DNA of 64,000 nucleotides from NCBI GenBank assembly GCA_947501325.1, contig CANMVC010000002.1, positions 1,116,001 through 1,180,000 of the forward strand. Direction: 5' to 3'. Numbering within the stretch: position 1 is the first letter of the stretch; every line of letters starts with the position of its first letter. The position numbers and the translations under genes are program-made. This DNA comes from an uncultured Sphingomonadaceae bacterium. Its GTDB lineage: Bacteria > Pseudomonadota > Alphaproteobacteria > Sphingomonadales > Sphingomonadaceae. A model generated the notes under the pieces. It was not told the origin of the DNA. It saw nothing but the letters and a program-made list of their open reading frames with translations, and did not search any database. Below are positions 63,936-64,000 of this stretch, piece after piece.

Positions 63936-64000
63936 CTATCCGGCTTGTCCCAACACCAGGCAGGCAAGAAACATCAGAAATCCGGCAAAGCGGTTGGATC
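63936..64000 (-). CDS. C-terminal end of a probable membrane protein (partial)
   Basis: On the minus strand the frame entering from the right edge reads NRFAGFLMFLACLVLGQAG and stops at TAG 63936-63938. The hydrophobic helix suggests the last membrane segment of a transporter or permease. Only 21 codons are visible; the other two frames look less like protein. Confidence 0.4.
   Translation of the reverse strand, partial: SNRFAGFLMFLACLVLGQAG

Overview
The window looks like ordinary chromosome from a marine or freshwater member of the Sphingomonadales (Sphingorhabdus, Parasphingorhabdus or Sphingopyxis type). This rests on moderate GC with short gaps, a metH split into two genes, a PEPxxWA-CTERM surface protein, many TTG and GTG starts, a ybgC-tolQRAB-pal operon, a bacterial CDC48-type ATPase, and inverted copies of dispersed repeats that I recall from sphingomonad intergenic regions. 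The assignment is inference; no rRNA, tRNA, phage, plasmid, IS element or CRISPR array was seen.

Layout. 1-4.9 kb: the end of an ArsR/methyltransferase gene, then metF and the two halves of methionine synthase, closed by a terminator. 4.9-15.6 kb: a PEP-CTERM protein, a beta-helix protein, an HxlR regulator with an SCP2-like tail divergent from a vanadium-haloperoxidase/PAP2 enzyme, a PafA-like phosphatase, a DsbD-like transporter with a redoxin, a small unknown protein and a lipoprotein methyltransferase. 15.7-22.3 kb: uvrB, a DUF3617 lipoprotein, a serine hydrolase, two small VOC proteins, an M20 amidohydrolase and a DksA-like protein. 22.3-28 kb: an ArsR-SRPBCC pair with a clear operator-promoter, then the complete Tol-Pal operon. 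28-37.5 kb: a small unknown protein, an M16 peptidase, a PmtA-like methyltransferase, a monooxygenase-fold protein with an MFS transporter, CDC48 and a LysR regulator. 37.7-46.3 kb: a small membrane protein, a Mur ligase divergent from an LD-carboxypeptidase (likely peptidoglycan recycling), a YghU-type GST with a CMD protein, cyclophilin, MgtE, two GNATs, a Fur-box-controlled Cys-rich unknown and a DUF1489 protein. 46.6-58.3 kb: a second, larger vanadium haloperoxidase, NudC, a serine hydrolase, MutY, a DUF721 protein, two DsbA-like proteins and SMC. 58.4-64 kb: SoxR with a SoxR box in front of an operon of two VOC proteins and a PNPOx-like protein, then an MDR dehydrogenase, a nitronate monooxygenase-like protein, an aldo/keto reductase and the probable end of a membrane protein.

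Themes. Many genes deal with redox chemistry or the cell envelope: two haloperoxidases, DsbD/redoxin/DsbA proteins, SoxR, YghU GST, Tol-Pal, M16 peptidase, LdcA/Mur ligase. The best new leads are regulatory: a Fur box lying inside the promoter of an unrecognised Cys-rich protein; a leftward intrinsic terminator with no gene upstream of it between cdc48 and a LysR gene (small RNA candidate); two distinct perfect inverted repeats between the HxlR regulator and the haloperoxidase; the SoxR-controlled VOC operon; and an intrinsic terminator inside the 5' end of a serine hydrolase gene. I did not find a clearly new multi-gene system.
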